Position numbers and translations under genes: made by a program. Under the pieces are notes generated by a model. The model had not been told where the DNA came from. It did no database searches and worked only from the letters and a program-made list of their open reading frames with translations. From contig CAIYDT010000132.1 of the NCBI GenBank assembly GCA_903924985.1, positions 1-45,116 on the forward strand: a stretch of DNA of 45,116 nucleotides, given 5' to 3'. Positions 7,622 through 15,982 of the stretch are shown here, piece after piece (the first letter of the stretch is position 1; the number at the start of each line of letters is the position of its first letter). The DNA is from an uncultured Acetobacteraceae bacterium. Its GTDB lineage: Bacteria > Pseudomonadota > Alphaproteobacteria > Acetobacterales > Acetobacteraceae.

Positions 7622-8673
7622 TGATCCGGTGGGCTCAATTTTATTTCCTCGTCCTCCTCCTTTTAGCCACCCCAACCTTCGCCTGCGATCGTCCCCGCCA
7701 GATGGACGGGTTCAAGACTTGCGCCGATGTGGACAAAGCCTTCCAGGAAGGCATGATCGTGCATTACGCGCCCGATCCGGAAGCCGAGATGGCCGGCTAC
7801 ATGGCCGCCTTCCACAAAGCCTTCCCACAAATCCAGACCAACTTCATGCGGCTACAGACCGGTGCCCTCTATGCCCGCCTGTCCGCCGAACGCCAAGCTA
7901 AGGTCTATACGCCGGATACGCTGATGCTGACCGAGATCGGTTTCGCCCTCGATTTCCAGAAGCGCGGCGGCTACCAGCTCTATGTCTCCCCGGAGGCATC
8001 CGCTTACAAAGCGAACGAGCAAAGCTCTCCACCCGGCTATTACACTTGGTATAGCCTGATCATCGCCGGCATCGCCTACAACCCCACGACACTGACACCC
8101 GCGCAGGCGCCGAAAAGTTACAAGGACCTGATCAACCCGCTTTGGGCGGATGGGGTGAACACCAAACTATCCACCTCCGGCCTGCAACATTTGGCCTGGT
8201 ACGCTCTGCGCCAACGCTACGGCGCCGACTTCTGGCAGAAATTCGGGGAGCTTCGGCCCCGCGGGTTCGACTCCTACGTGCAACAGTTCGACCGCACGAT
8301 CGGCGGACAGGACAAGGTCGTCGCTATTGCGCAATACTCCGGCTACCTGATCGCCAAGGCCAAGGGCGCACCCATCGAATTCGTGATCCCCGAAGAGGGC
8401 ATGATGGCGATCCCCGGCGTCATGGGCGTCGTCGACCACGCGCCGCACCCCGAGGCCGCGCGACTGTTCCTGGACTGGTACCTCGGCCAGCCCGGACAGA
8501 CGGTCATGGCCACCACCATGAAGAATTATTCCGCGCGCACCGACGTGGTCCCGCCGCCCGGTGGCGTACCCATTACGGATTTCAAGCTGATCGTACCTGA
8601 CGACTGGGGCGACTTCCTCAAAACCCACGCCCAGTTCGTCAAAGAATGGGATAAGATGTTAGGGATGAGGTAA
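7621..8673 (+). CDS. Periplasmic solute-binding protein, tandem paralogue (copy 2)
   Basis: This 350-residue secreted binding protein is clearly homologous along its whole length to the preceding gene. Both mature proteins start CD-x-PRQMDGFKTCADV and share the RLQTGALYA, SYxQQFDRTI and FxKTHxQFVKEWDK blocks. The signal peptide is hydrophobic (FYFLVLLLLATPTFA), with cleavage near residue 21. I start it at the ATG at 7621, which overlaps the stop of copy 1 (TGATG); the frame is open upstream only inside copy 1. The divergence spread over the whole length argues for an old tandem duplication rather than a recent one. Two binding proteins with different ligand pockets feeding one transporter is a known arrangement, but no permease is seen here. 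Confidence 0.85.
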   Translation: MIRWAQFYFLVLLLLATPTFACDRPRQMDGFKTCADVDKAFQEGMIVHYAPDPEAEMAGYMAAFHKAFPQIQTNFMRLQTGALYARLSAERQAKVYTPDTLMLTEIGFALDFQKRGGYQLYVSPEASAYKANEQSSPPGYYTWYSLIIAGIAYNPTTLTPAQAPKSYKDLINPLWADGVNTKLSTSGLQHLAWYALRQRYGADFWQKFGELRPRGFDSYVQQFDRTIGGQDKVVAIAQYSGYLIAKAKGAPIEFVIPEEGMMAIPGVMGVVDHAPHPEAARLFLDWYLGQPGQTVMATTMKNYSARTDVVPPPGGVPITDFKLIVPDDWGDFLKTHAQFVKEWDKMLGMR

Positions 8674-8677
8674 GCAA

Positions 8678-9613
8678 ATGCCCGATTTCTTCACAATGTG
8701 CGCCAGCATCTTCTCGCGCGATGGCGGGCTGGATGAGGCCGGCTTCCGCGGTTACCTGCAACGCCAGATCGATGCCCGACTGGGTGTTTACCTCGGCAGC
8801 GGCGGCAACGGCGAAACCCACGCCATGACCTCGGACGAACTGCACCAGATGTACCGCCTCGGTGTCGAAACCTGCCGCGGCAAGGTGCCGGTACACGCCA
8901 ACCTGCCGGAGGAAACCACCGCCGAAGCCACCATTGCGCAGGCCAGGCTCGCGGTCGATGCCGGCGTCGCGGCGCTGCACCTCTATACGGTCGAAGGCCG
9001 GCACGGTTACCACCCCACCGACCGGGAGCTGATCGGCTATTTCGACGACGTGCTATCGGTCGTCCGCCACCCCGTGGTGATCGCGGTGAACCCCACCATG
9101 GGCTACATCCCCCGCCCCCACGTCATCGCCGAAATCATCAACCGCCACCCGACCATCATCGGCGCGCGCCTCAGTTCGCAGCCGCAGGTCTACCTAATCG
9201 ACCTACAAGACAGCGTGACGCGACGGATAGAATACCACTGGCAGTTCGGCTCCGGCACCCTGGACCCGCTGGCCATGGGCGCCACTTTGTTCGCTGCCGA
9301 GGCCAACATCATCCCCGCCACCTTCCGCCGCCTGATCGACCATTACGATGCCGGCCGCATGACCGAGGCCGGCAAGGCCCTGGCAGACATGCGCCGCTTC
9401 AACCGCCTGGCGATGCAATGGGGCCCCTGCGCCCGCTGGATCAAGGCATGCATGAAAATCCTGAAAATTCCCGGCTGGGAAGGCGGGTTGCGCAAACCCT
9501 ATCTGATGCCGCCGGACGACGAGATGGAGGAATTCGCCCTCGCGCTGCTAGCCCTGCGCATCCCTGAAATCGATGCCATGGCACACGCCGCTGGCCTGAG
9601 CCTGCCCGCCTGA
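8678..9613 (+). CDS. DapA/NanA-fold protein lacking the usual Schiff-base lysine
   Basis: The 311-residue protein has the dihydrodipicolinate synthase/N-acetylneuraminate lyase TIM-barrel layout. It shows the N-terminal GSGGNGETHAMTSDE turn (about 41-54; family GTTGE), VPVHANL, and the IAVNP and IIGARLSS strands. In active class I members, a Tyr precedes the Asn of the YNxP motif and a Lys sits in the GxK motif. Here the aligned residues are Val137 (IAVNPTMGY) and Arg164 (GARLSS). It therefore probably does not form the canonical Schiff base; it may have a changed mechanism or a binding role. It begins 4 bases after the tandem binding proteins and ends 1 base before the MFS gene, so it belongs to the same operon. 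Alignment by eye; a shift of the Lys cannot be wholly excluded. Confidence 0.8.
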   Translation: MPDFFTMCASIFSRDGGLDEAGFRGYLQRQIDARLGVYLGSGGNGETHAMTSDELHQMYRLGVETCRGKVPVHANLPEETTAEATIAQARLAVDAGVAALHLYTVEGRHGYHPTDRELIGYFDDVLSVVRHPVVIAVNPTMGYIPRPHVIAEIINRHPTIIGARLSSQPQVYLIDLQDSVTRRIEYHWQFGSGTLDPLAMGATLFAAEANIIPATFRRLIDHYDAGRMTEAGKALADMRRFNRLAMQWGPCARWIKACMKILKIPGWEGGLRKPYLMPPDDEMEEFALALLALRIPEIDAMAHAAGLSLPA

Positions 9614-9614
9614 C

Positions 9615-10889
9615 ATGCTTCCCAAACGGACCCTGATCGCGCTGTTCCTGTTCTCCCTGACCGCGATCAACTACGTCGACCGGCTGGCGCTTTCCATGGC
9701 GGCGAAGCCCATCGCGACGGAGTTCCATCTCTCCCCCGTTGCGATGGGATACCTGTTTTCGTCCTACCTGTGGGCCTACGTGCTCATGAGTATCCCAATG
9801 GGGCTGCTGGTCGACCGCTATGGCTCCAAGCGGGTCGCGGGCATCGGCATCGCCGTCTGGTCCGCCGCCACGGCGGTGACCGGCCTCGGGGTAAACTACG
9901 TCATGCTCATGGCCTCCCGCTTCGTGATGGGCGGCGGGGAGGCAGTCACCAACCCCTGCGGCGCCCGCATCGTGCGGGAGTGGTTCCCGGCCGCCGAACG
10001 CGGCACCGTCAACGCGGTGTTCAACGCCGGGGCCTTCGCCGGGCCGACCATCTCTGCGCTGGTGGTCGGCTATCTGGTCCAGACAGTCGGCTGGCGCGTG
10101 GCCTTCATGGTCGCCGGGGCCATCGGCCTGATATGGCTGGCGGCCTGGATCCGCTGGTACGGACCACCCGAACGAGTCGCATGGCTGTCGGTGTCCGAAC
10201 GCCGGACCATCGTCGCCCAACGCGGCATGACCGACGCCCAATCACAGGACCGCTCGGGCACCTCCGGCCTCGGCGCCCTGCTGCGCACCCGCACCATGTG
10301 GGGCCTGGCGCTGATCGGCGGCGCGGACGCCTACTGCTCCTATTTGTTCCTGTCCTGGCTGCCGACCTACCTGCAAACCGCCCGTCATCTGACGCTGGCC
10401 ACCACCAGCCTCTACACCGCCCTGCCCTACGCCACCGCGTTCTGCATCTCCATCAGCGTGGCGCAGATCAGCGACCGTTTCCTGAAGGGGGGAGGCGTCA
10501 AAAGCGGCCGCCGGAGGTTCTTCATCGCCGGCTCCTCCCTGACCGCCGCCAGCCTCATCGCAGCCGTCCCCTTCGTCGATAGCGTCCCCGTGCTGATCGG
10601 CATGATCGGGGTCGCCATCGGTTGCATCGCCACCAACACGTCCCAGGTGTTCGCTTTGACCAGCGACCTGCTGCCCAACCCCAAGGACATCGGCAAGGCC
10701 ATGGGATTCGAGGTCGCGGCCGCCAACGTCATCGGCTTCATGTCCCCCATCGTCACCGGCCACATTGTTGGCTGGACCGAAAGCTTCAACGCCGCCTTCG
10801 TCGTCGCCGGCACCGTGATGCTGATCGGCACCTGCTCCGCTCTGTTCGTCGCGAACAGGGAGATCGTGGTGCCGGCAGCCGCACTCTAG
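9615..10889 (+). CDS. MFS transporter, anion:cation symporter type
   Basis: This 424-residue protein has twelve predicted membrane segments. It opens with LFLFSLTAINYVDRLALSMAAKPI, the form typical of the ACS family (glucarate, hexuronate, phthalate and tartrate transporters). The loop 2-3 motif is visible as GLLVDRYGSKRVAG, and SRFVMGGGEAVTNP is the characteristic TM4 motif. It follows the DapA-like gene after a single base (TGA C ATG) and is the last gene of the plus-strand operon from 6495. It is therefore likely to import the organic acid that this cluster handles, an inference from context. It converges with the methyltransferase; the two genes abut with no spacer. Confidence 0.88.
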   Translation: MLPKRTLIALFLFSLTAINYVDRLALSMAAKPIATEFHLSPVAMGYLFSSYLWAYVLMSIPMGLLVDRYGSKRVAGIGIAVWSAATAVTGLGVNYVMLMASRFVMGGGEAVTNPCGARIVREWFPAAERGTVNAVFNAGAFAGPTISALVVGYLVQTVGWRVAFMVAGAIGLIWLAAWIRWYGPPERVAWLSVSERRTIVAQRGMTDAQSQDRSGTSGLGALLRTRTMWGLALIGGADAYCSYLFLSWLPTYLQTARHLTLATTSLYTALPYATAFCISISVAQISDRFLKGGGVKSGRRRFFIAGSSLTAASLIAAVPFVDSVPVLIGMIGVAIGCIATNTSQVFALTSDLLPNPKDIGKAMGFEVAAANVIGFMSPIVTGHIVGWTESFNAAFVVAGTVMLIGTCSALFVANREIVVPAAAL

Positions 10890-11801
10890 TCACGCCACCC
10901 CCCCGCCGATCGCATGCCAGCGGACCAGGCGTAGACGCCCTTCGCGGAACAGGCGCAGCTTGACCAGCCAGATCTCAGCTTCATGGACCACCAGTTTGGC
11001 TTGCTGCCGGCCAGGCTTCTTGTCCTGCAAGGCGCGCACCAAGTGGCGCCAACCCATGATGCCCTGGTGCATGAAGCGCTGCGACACGTCCTCCACGATG
11101 CGCACATCGTAGCCTTGCCGGCCCAGGACACGGGTGATGGCGATCTCGGTGGGCAACGCGCGGGGATCGCGCCGTTCCAGCCTGGCCCATTGCGCCACCA
11201 AGGCCTCCTTGGGATTCAAGGGCGCATCAGCCACCAGCTCGGTCATCATGAGCTGGCCGCCTGGTTTCAGGGCGGTGGAGATAGCGGCCAGGATCGCCTC
11301 CGGCTGATGGTCGAGCAACGGCTCGAGCGCGAGGGCGTGGTGGTAGTAGCGGCGGGCGAATTTTGGGTCGGCGGGGTTCCAGATGCCGATCCGGGCACGC
11401 TTGCTCATGTTGGCGTACGCGACGTGCTGGGTGGCGGCCTCCACCAGGTCGGGATCGGCTTCGAAGCCGTTGACCCAAACGCCGAGGCTGGTCACCAGAC
11501 TACTGGCCGCGCCGCCACTGCCGGCCCCAAGAAGCAACAAACTCGCGGCGGCAGAGAGGCCGAGCGGCTTGGCGAGACGGAGAAGCTCGGTTTCACCGCC
11601 TGGGGTGAGGTAACCGTCCCCCCACAGCGCATCGGTGATGGCCAGCCGCCCGGGGTGCCAGACCCGCTCCGGGGCTGGTTCGGGGAGCGGCGGCGTTTCA
11701 GGCACCGCTTCGGCGGATGAGGCCAACGCAGGTTCCAACAGCATCGTGACCGTCGAACGGGACGACCGCCCGAACCAGTTTCGCATCGAGGGGGTGAGCA
11801 T
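10890..11801 (-). CDS. Class I SAM-dependent methyltransferase, orphan
   Basis: This 303-residue protein has a Pro-rich N-terminal region of about 50 residues followed by a Rossmann methyltransferase domain. Motif I is LLLLGAGSGG (about 88-97), an acidic residue ends the next strand (VNGFEADPDLVEAA), and ALKPGGQLMMTELV is the post-IV strand. The C-terminal region is basic (EAEIWLVKLRLFREGRLRLVRW). I chose the ATG at 11801, with AGGAG about 9 bases upstream. A perfect CtrA-type box lies at 11839-11854, immediately before it, so the gene may belong to the motility/cell-cycle regulon. The substrate is unknown; quinone/lipid-type and protein-type substrates are both possible. It does not look like the FliB flagellin methylase family. 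Confidence 0.78.
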   Translation of the reverse strand: MLTPSMRNWFGRSSRSTVTMLLEPALASSAEAVPETPPLPEPAPERVWHPGRLAITDALWGDGYLTPGGETELLRLAKPLGLSAAASLLLLGAGSGGAASSLVTSLGVWVNGFEADPDLVEAATQHVAYANMSKRARIGIWNPADPKFARRYYHHALALEPLLDHQPEAILAAISTALKPGGQLMMTELVADAPLNPKEALVAQWARLERRDPRALPTEIAITRVLGRQGYDVRIVEDVSQRFMHQGIMGWRHLVRALQDKKPGRQQAKLVVHEAEIWLVKLRLFREGRLRLVRWHAIGGGVA

Positions 11802-11838
11802 GGCGGCTATCTCCTGCCCCCATGCTACCGATCGAATG

Positions 11839-11854
11839 TTAAGAAACCGTTAAC
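11839..11854 (+). promoter_or_regulatory. CtrA-type binding box upstream of the methyltransferase
   Basis: The bases read TTAAGAAACCGTTAAC, again an exact TTAA-N7-TTAAC match. It lies in the 66-base gap between the cupin gene's stop and the minus-strand methyltransferase, 38 to 53 bases before that gene's ATG. This is a plausible promoter position. The box is oriented on the plus strand, but CtrA half-sites work in either orientation. Function is inferred from sequence only. Confidence 0.55.
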
Positions 11855-11867
11855 GATAACGATCTTT

Positions 11868-12200
11868 TCAGCCGAATTCGGTCAGGACGTAACGGACCAC
11901 CTCCTCGCCTATAACGCTTGGCTTGTGGCGGTGTTCCAGGCCGGCGGGGATGTGCAGCATGTCCCCGGGACCTGCTTCTACGGTGTGGTCGTCGAAGCGG
12001 TATTGAATACGGCCGGACAGGATGAAGATGGAGTGGCCGGTTTCGCACCAGTTCGGTTCAGGCGCAGCCGGATCCGGCGCCCGTTCCTGGTAGCGCAACG
12101 CGATGCCGAAGCCGGAATGGGCTTCCCGGACCTTCAGGCGCTCGTTGGCGGCCTTCAGGGGGTGGTCGGCGGCGCGGAAGAGGTAGGGGCTATCGGTCAT
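11868..12200 (-). CDS. Cupin-domain protein
   Basis: This small protein (110 residues) has a single cupin barrel. Cupin motif 1 is seen around WCETGHSIFILSGRIQYRFDD and motif 2 around EAGPGDMLHIPAGLEHRH, with several His residues suited to binding a divalent metal. I chose the ATG at 12200; a GTG at 12227 would add 9 residues with poorer spacing to a ribosome binding site. Single-domain cupins include sugar and oxo-acid isomerases, dioxygenases and ligand-binding proteins, so no reaction can be given. It lies 93 bases downstream of the enoyl-CoA hydratase gene on the same strand and may be transcribed with it. The CtrA-type box follows its stop codon and belongs to the next gene. Confidence 0.8.
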   Translation of the reverse strand: MTDSPYLFRAADHPLKAANERLKVREAHSGFGIALRYQERAPDPAAPEPNWCETGHSIFILSGRIQYRFDDHTVEAGPGDMLHIPAGLEHRHKPSVIGEEVVRYVLTEFG

Positions 12201-12293
12201 GGGGTGGGAACCTCGATATGGCGTCACCTTCTGGCGAGCCAGGATACTGCCTGATCCAGCCGTAAGTGGGGCAAATCGGCGGGGTCATCGCGT

Positions 12294-13067
12294 CTACCGC
12301 CCTGTCCAGATCGGCGCGCGTTTCTCGATGAAAGCCTGGCGGCCCTCGGCGGCGTCCTCGGTCAAAGCGAGAGTACCAATCTGCGCCTCCATGAACGCCG
12401 CCGACTGGTCGAAGTTCAGTTGTTCGGTGGTGCGCATGGCGTATTTGCCGCGGCGGATGGCGGTGGGGGATTTGTCCAGCAGGCGGGACAGCAGCCACTC
12501 GGTCTTGGCGTCCAGTTCGGCGGCGGGAACGACGTAGTTCAGCAGGCCGATTTCCAGGGCCTCGGCGGCGCCGATGGGTTCGCCGGTCAGGGCCATCTCG
12601 TAGAGTTTGCGGGAGGGGATAAGGCGTTGCAGCACCGCCATGATCTGCATGGGGAAGACGCCGACCTTGACCTCCGGCATGCCGAACAGGGCTTTATCGG
12701 TGGAGATCGCCATGTCGCACATGCCGAGCATGCCCATGCCGCCGGCCATGGTGTGGCCGTTGACACGGGCGATCAGGGGCAGCGTCAGGTCGCGGGCTTG
12801 CTTCATCAGTTGCACGAAGTTCAGGCCGACCTTGGAGTAGTCGTACTTGAAGGAGCCGGAGCCAGAGGACAGGTCGGCACCGGCGCAAAACGCTCTTTCT
12901 CCCACTCCGGTCAGGACAATGGCTCTGACGGAAGGGTCGTTCGACGCTTGGGCGAACCCGGCGGAGATGCCTTCGACCACCGCGTCGTTCATGGCATTGC
13001 GGCGTTCCTCGCGGTTGATGCTGATCCACTGCACGTGGCCGCGCTTTTCCGTCAGGACCTCGTTCAT
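12294..13067 (-). CDS. Enoyl-CoA hydratase/isomerase family protein (crotonase fold)
   Basis: This 257-residue crotonase has the oxyanion-hole motifs AFCAGADLSSG (about 59-69) and VNGHTMAGGMGMLGMCD (102-118), followed by FGMPEVKVGVFP. Of the two catalytic glutamates of classical hydratases, the second (PE; E132) is present. The first (GGGCE in the rat enzyme) aligns with Gly112, so simple water addition by the standard two-Glu mechanism is doubtful. Isomerase, lyase or thioesterase activity is also possible. The start is the ATG at 13067 with GGGAG about 8 bases upstream, overlapping the stop of the HMG-CoA lyase gene (ATGA). The tight pairing with an HMG-CoA lyase suggests a methylglutaconyl-CoA-like substrate, as in leucine or isoprenoid degradation (inference). 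Confidence 0.87.
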   Translation of the reverse strand: MNEVLTEKRGHVQWISINREERRNAMNDAVVEGISAGFAQASNDPSVRAIVLTGVGERAFCAGADLSSGSGSFKYDYSKVGLNFVQLMKQARDLTLPLIARVNGHTMAGGMGMLGMCDMAISTDKALFGMPEVKVGVFPMQIMAVLQRLIPSRKLYEMALTGEPIGAAEALEIGLLNYVVPAAELDAKTEWLLSRLLDKSPTAIRRGKYAMRTTEQLNFDQSAAFMEAQIGTLALTEDAAEGRQAFIEKRAPIWTGR

Positions 13068-14020
13068 GCTGACGCTCCCTGGCGGTATTTCGACAGGCTG
13101 CCGCCATGCATGATCTTGCCGGGCAACGCGTGCCCGACGATGGTTTCCGCCAAACGGGCACACTCAATCAGTGCGTCGAGGTCGATGCCCGTTTCGATGC
13201 CCATTTCGTGCGCCATGAACACCAGGTCCTCGGTGCAGATATTGCCGGCGGCGCCCTTGTGGCCGGCGAAGGGGCAGCCGCCGAGACCGGCGCAGGAGCT
13301 GTCGAAGTCGTCGATACCCATCTGCAACGCCATCAGCGCGTTGGCGAGGCCGGTGCCGCGCGTGTCGTGCAGGTGCAACGACAAATGCAGGTCGGGCCAT
13401 TTGTCGCGGACGGTGCCGACCACGCGCTGGACTTGCAGCGGGGAGCCCCAGCCGACGGTATCCGCCAGCCGCACGCGTTCGAGGGTGACGCCGAACTCGT
13501 CCGCGATATTCAGCAGCGAGCCCACGCAGTCCCGAACGGTTTCCGGTGCGATGGCGCCCTCGTAATTGCAGCCGAACGCGGTCATCACGATGGCGGAGTC
13601 CACGGGGATGTTTTTCTCCCGGAAGAACGCCATCTGGCGCCGCTGCTCGTGCAGGGTCTGCTCGTTGTTCTTGTTGGTGTTCTGCATGGAGAACGTGTTG
13701 GACGCGCTCATTTGCAGCCCGCCCCGGATGTGCAGCGGCGTCTCCACCGCGCGCTCATACCCGCGCAGGTTCAAAGCGATGCCGGTGTAATGCACGTCGG
13801 GGCGCTGGCGGATCGCCGCCGCCACTTCCATCGCGTCGGCCATGCCGGGGACGCGGCGGGCGTCGACGAAGGATACGCACTGGACCTCATGCAGGCCGGT
13901 CTCGGCCAGGGCTTCGCAGAACCGCACCTTGTCGGCGGTGGCGATGGGGCCGGTTTCGATCTGAAAGCCCTCCCGGGGGCCTTCCTCATGGACAGCTATG
14001 CGTTTGGGCAGATCGCTCAT
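13064..14020 (-). CDS. Hydroxymethylglutaryl-CoA lyase family protein
   Basis: This 318-residue TIM-barrel HMGL-like enzyme would cleave a 3-hydroxy-3-methylacyl-CoA to acetyl-CoA plus a keto acid. Landmarks: GPREGFQIE near the N-terminus (14-22), the metal-binding HxH (LHLHDT, H216 and H218), and GLGGCPFAGHKGAAGN with catalytic-loop Cys249 and Asn260. In characterised lyases the N-terminal metal ligand is Asp in an RDG motif; here it is Glu17 (REG), an unusual but conservative change. The start at 14020 has an excellent GGAGGAGGAAACC sequence just upstream; the frame is open to 14089 without support. It diverges from the TRAP transporter genes across 83 bases and is coupled to the crotonase, so a shared catabolic pathway is likely. 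Confidence 0.87.
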   Translation of the reverse strand: MSDLPKRIAVHEEGPREGFQIETGPIATADKVRFCEALAETGLHEVQCVSFVDARRVPGMADAMEVAAAIRQRPDVHYTGIALNLRGYERAVETPLHIRGGLQMSASNTFSMQNTNKNNEQTLHEQRRQMAFFREKNIPVDSAIVMTAFGCNYEGAIAPETVRDCVGSLLNIADEFGVTLERVRLADTVGWGSPLQVQRVVGTVRDKWPDLHLSLHLHDTRGTGLANALMALQMGIDDFDSSCAGLGGCPFAGHKGAAGNICTEDLVFMAHEMGIETGIDLDALIECARLAETIVGHALPGKIMHGGSLSKYRQGASA

Positions 14021-14103
14021 GGTTTCCTCCTCCGCGTTCGCGGGATATGTATGGACCACGACGCGCGGGCACGCCAAGCCGGCCGCCATAAACGAGGAAA
14101 CAC

Positions 14104-14673
14104 GTGAGCCTGCCGCGCGCCGCCCTGACGCATTACGCCACCCTGGTGCTATGGATCGAGCGCATCAGCATGGCCATCGCCGGCGTGTGCTTCGCCGCCA
14201 TCGCGGCCATTACCGGGGTGGACGTGGCAATGCGCTACGTGCTGAACGCCCCGCTGGTGTGGTCGTACGAGCTGATCTCCGACTACCTGATGGTGGCCAT
14301 TTTCTTCCTTGCGGTGGGCGCGACGCAGCGGCACGGGCAGCACATTGGGGTGGACATCCTGACGCGCCGGCTGCCGGAGCGGCTGCGGGCGGCCCTCGCG
14401 GCGGCCTGTCTGATCCTGATGATCGGTTACATCGTGCTGACGGCCTTCGCCGGGTGGGATGCGTTCTCCGACGCGTGGGAGAGCGGCGACGTGCTGGCCG
14501 GCGTCATCCCCTGGCCGCGCTGGCCGGCGCTGATGCTGGTGCCGCTCGGCTGTTTCCTGCTGTCGCTGCGCCTGATCGCCGACCTGCTGGGCAATATCGC
14601 GGCCGCCTGCGGCGCGCTGGATCTGGCAACGCACCGGCGAGTGCGGGAGCAGCATGGCATGAGGCTGGAATAA
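14104..14673 (+). CDS. dctQ: TRAP transporter small permease (DctQ family)
   Basis: The 189-residue protein has four membrane helices and is the small integral subunit of a tripartite ATP-independent periplasmic transporter. The family motif around DVAMRYVLNAPLVWSYEL and the AVGATQRHGQHIGVD stretch are present. It starts with GTG at 14104, preceded by GAGGAAA. The large permease gene follows after one base, then the binding protein and a CoA-transferase, giving a complete TRAP system in the order Q-M-P. TRAP systems import organic acids using an ion gradient. The gene diverges from the HMG-CoA lyase gene, so the 83-base gap (14021-14103) probably carries promoters for both directions. Confidence 0.9.
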   Translation: MSLPRAALTHYATLVLWIERISMAIAGVCFAAIAAITGVDVAMRYVLNAPLVWSYELISDYLMVAIFFLAVGATQRHGQHIGVDILTRRLPERLRAALAAACLILMIGYIVLTAFAGWDAFSDAWESGDVLAGVIPWPRWPALMLVPLGCFLLSLRLIADLLGNIAAACGALDLATHRRVREQHGMRLE

Positions 14674-14674
14674 T

Positions 14675-15964
14675 ATGGTCACGCTGCTGATCTTCGGCGC
14701 GCTGGTCGCGTTACTCGCATGCGGCATGCCGATCGGCTTCGCCATGGGGGTGGCGGGGGTGGTGGGCCTGCTCGCCCAGGGCGGCATGGACACGCTGATG
14801 GGCATCCTGTCGACCGCGCCCTTTTCCACGGTCTCCACCTACGCCCTGCTGAGCATCCCGATGTTCATCCTGATGGCGGAGTTCGTCATCGTTTCGAAGA
14901 TCGCCGATGAGCTGTACGACAGCATGGTGATCTGGGCCGGCCGGCTGCCGGGTGGGCTGGCCATCGCCACCGCGTTCGCCGGGGCGGGGTTCGGGGCGAT
15001 CTGCGGGTCCTCCACCGCCGGGGCGGCGACTTTGGCGTCGATTTCGCTGCCCGCGATGCTGCGGCATGGGTACGAACCCAAGCTGGCCAACGGGGTCGTC
15101 GCGATCTCCGGCACGCTGGCAATGCTAATCCCACCGGCCTTGGCGCTGGTGCTGTACGGGCTGCTGACGGAGTTGTCGGTCGCCAAGCTATTAATGGCCG
15201 GGCTGGTCCCCGGGCTGCTGGTCACGCTGCTGATCGCCGCCACCGTGCTGCTGCTGGTTTGGCTGGAACCGTCGCGCGCCCCGCCCGGCAAGCGGTATTC
15301 CATGCGCGAGAAGATCCTGTCCCTGCGGGTGACCGGTGCCATGCTGGTGCTGATCACGCTGGTGACGGGGGTGATCTACCTCGGCCTCGCCACCCCCACC
15401 GAGGCATCCAGCCTGGGCGCGCTGGGGGCCTGCGGCATCGCGCTATTTCGTGGCCGGCTGACGTTCAAGCTGTTCACCGCCGCCATCGCCAACGCAGCCC
15501 GCACCTCCGCCATGATTAGCATGATCATCGTCGGCGCGCATGTGTTCGGCTACGCGCTGACCTTGACGCAAACCACCCAGCATTTCGTCGCCATGATCGG
15601 GGCCCTGCCGGTCAACCGCTTCGTTATCATGGCGCTGATTCTGCTGCTGAAGCTGGCGCTGGGCTGCTTTCTGGATCAGGTCGCGATCCTGCTACTGACG
15701 GTGCCCATCATGGTGCCGGTGATCGTCAGCCTGGGCTTCGACCCCATCTGGTTCGGGGTCGTGCTGGTCCTGACGGCCGAGGTCGGCATGATCACGCCGC
15801 CCGTCGGCATGAACTGTTTCGTCGTCGCCCGCTACACCGGCCGCCCGGTCGAGGAAATCTTCGCCGGCATCTGGCCGCACTTCATCGCCCACATCCTGGC
15901 GATTATTTTCTTCACGGCCTTCCCCGGCGTCGTGCTGTGGCTGCCGACGACCATGGGTCACTGA
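14675..15964 (+). CDS. dctM: TRAP transporter large permease (DctM family)
   Basis: This 429-residue polytopic protein has the usual DctM length and about twelve membrane segments. Characteristic blocks include IPMFILMAEFVIVSKIADELYD, GAICGSSTAGAATLASISLPAML, and PPVGMNCFVVA near the C-terminus. It forms the ion-coupled transport channel of the system. Its ATG lies one base after the dctQ stop, and the binding-protein gene starts 18 bases downstream with its own AGGAGG. The substrate is set by the binding protein and is not known; the flanking CoA-transferase, crotonase and HMG-CoA lyase point to a dicarboxylic or branched hydroxy acid. Confidence 0.92.
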   Translation: MVTLLIFGALVALLACGMPIGFAMGVAGVVGLLAQGGMDTLMGILSTAPFSTVSTYALLSIPMFILMAEFVIVSKIADELYDSMVIWAGRLPGGLAIATAFAGAGFGAICGSSTAGAATLASISLPAMLRHGYEPKLANGVVAISGTLAMLIPPALALVLYGLLTELSVAKLLMAGLVPGLLVTLLIAATVLLLVWLEPSRAPPGKRYSMREKILSLRVTGAMLVLITLVTGVIYLGLATPTEASSLGALGACGIALFRGRLTFKLFTAAIANAARTSAMISMIIVGAHVFGYALTLTQTTQHFVAMIGALPVNRFVIMALILLLKLALGCFLDQVAILLLTVPIMVPVIVSLGFDPIWFGVVLVLTAEVGMITPPVGMNCFVVARYTGRPVEEIFAGIWPHFIAHILAIIFFTAFPGVVLWLPTTMGH

Positions 15965-15982
15965 TGTTATAGGAGGTTCCCG

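Noticed and set aside
6641-7735. Direct DNA repeat shared by 6.64 kb and 7.69 kb
   Set aside because: It is explained by the conserved N-terminal coding region of the two paralogous binding proteins, not by a mobile or regulatory repeat.
12420-13565. Long plus-strand frame opposite the crotonase/HMG-CoA lyase pair
   Set aside because: It is low-complexity, antisense to two recognised enzymes and has no ribosome binding site.
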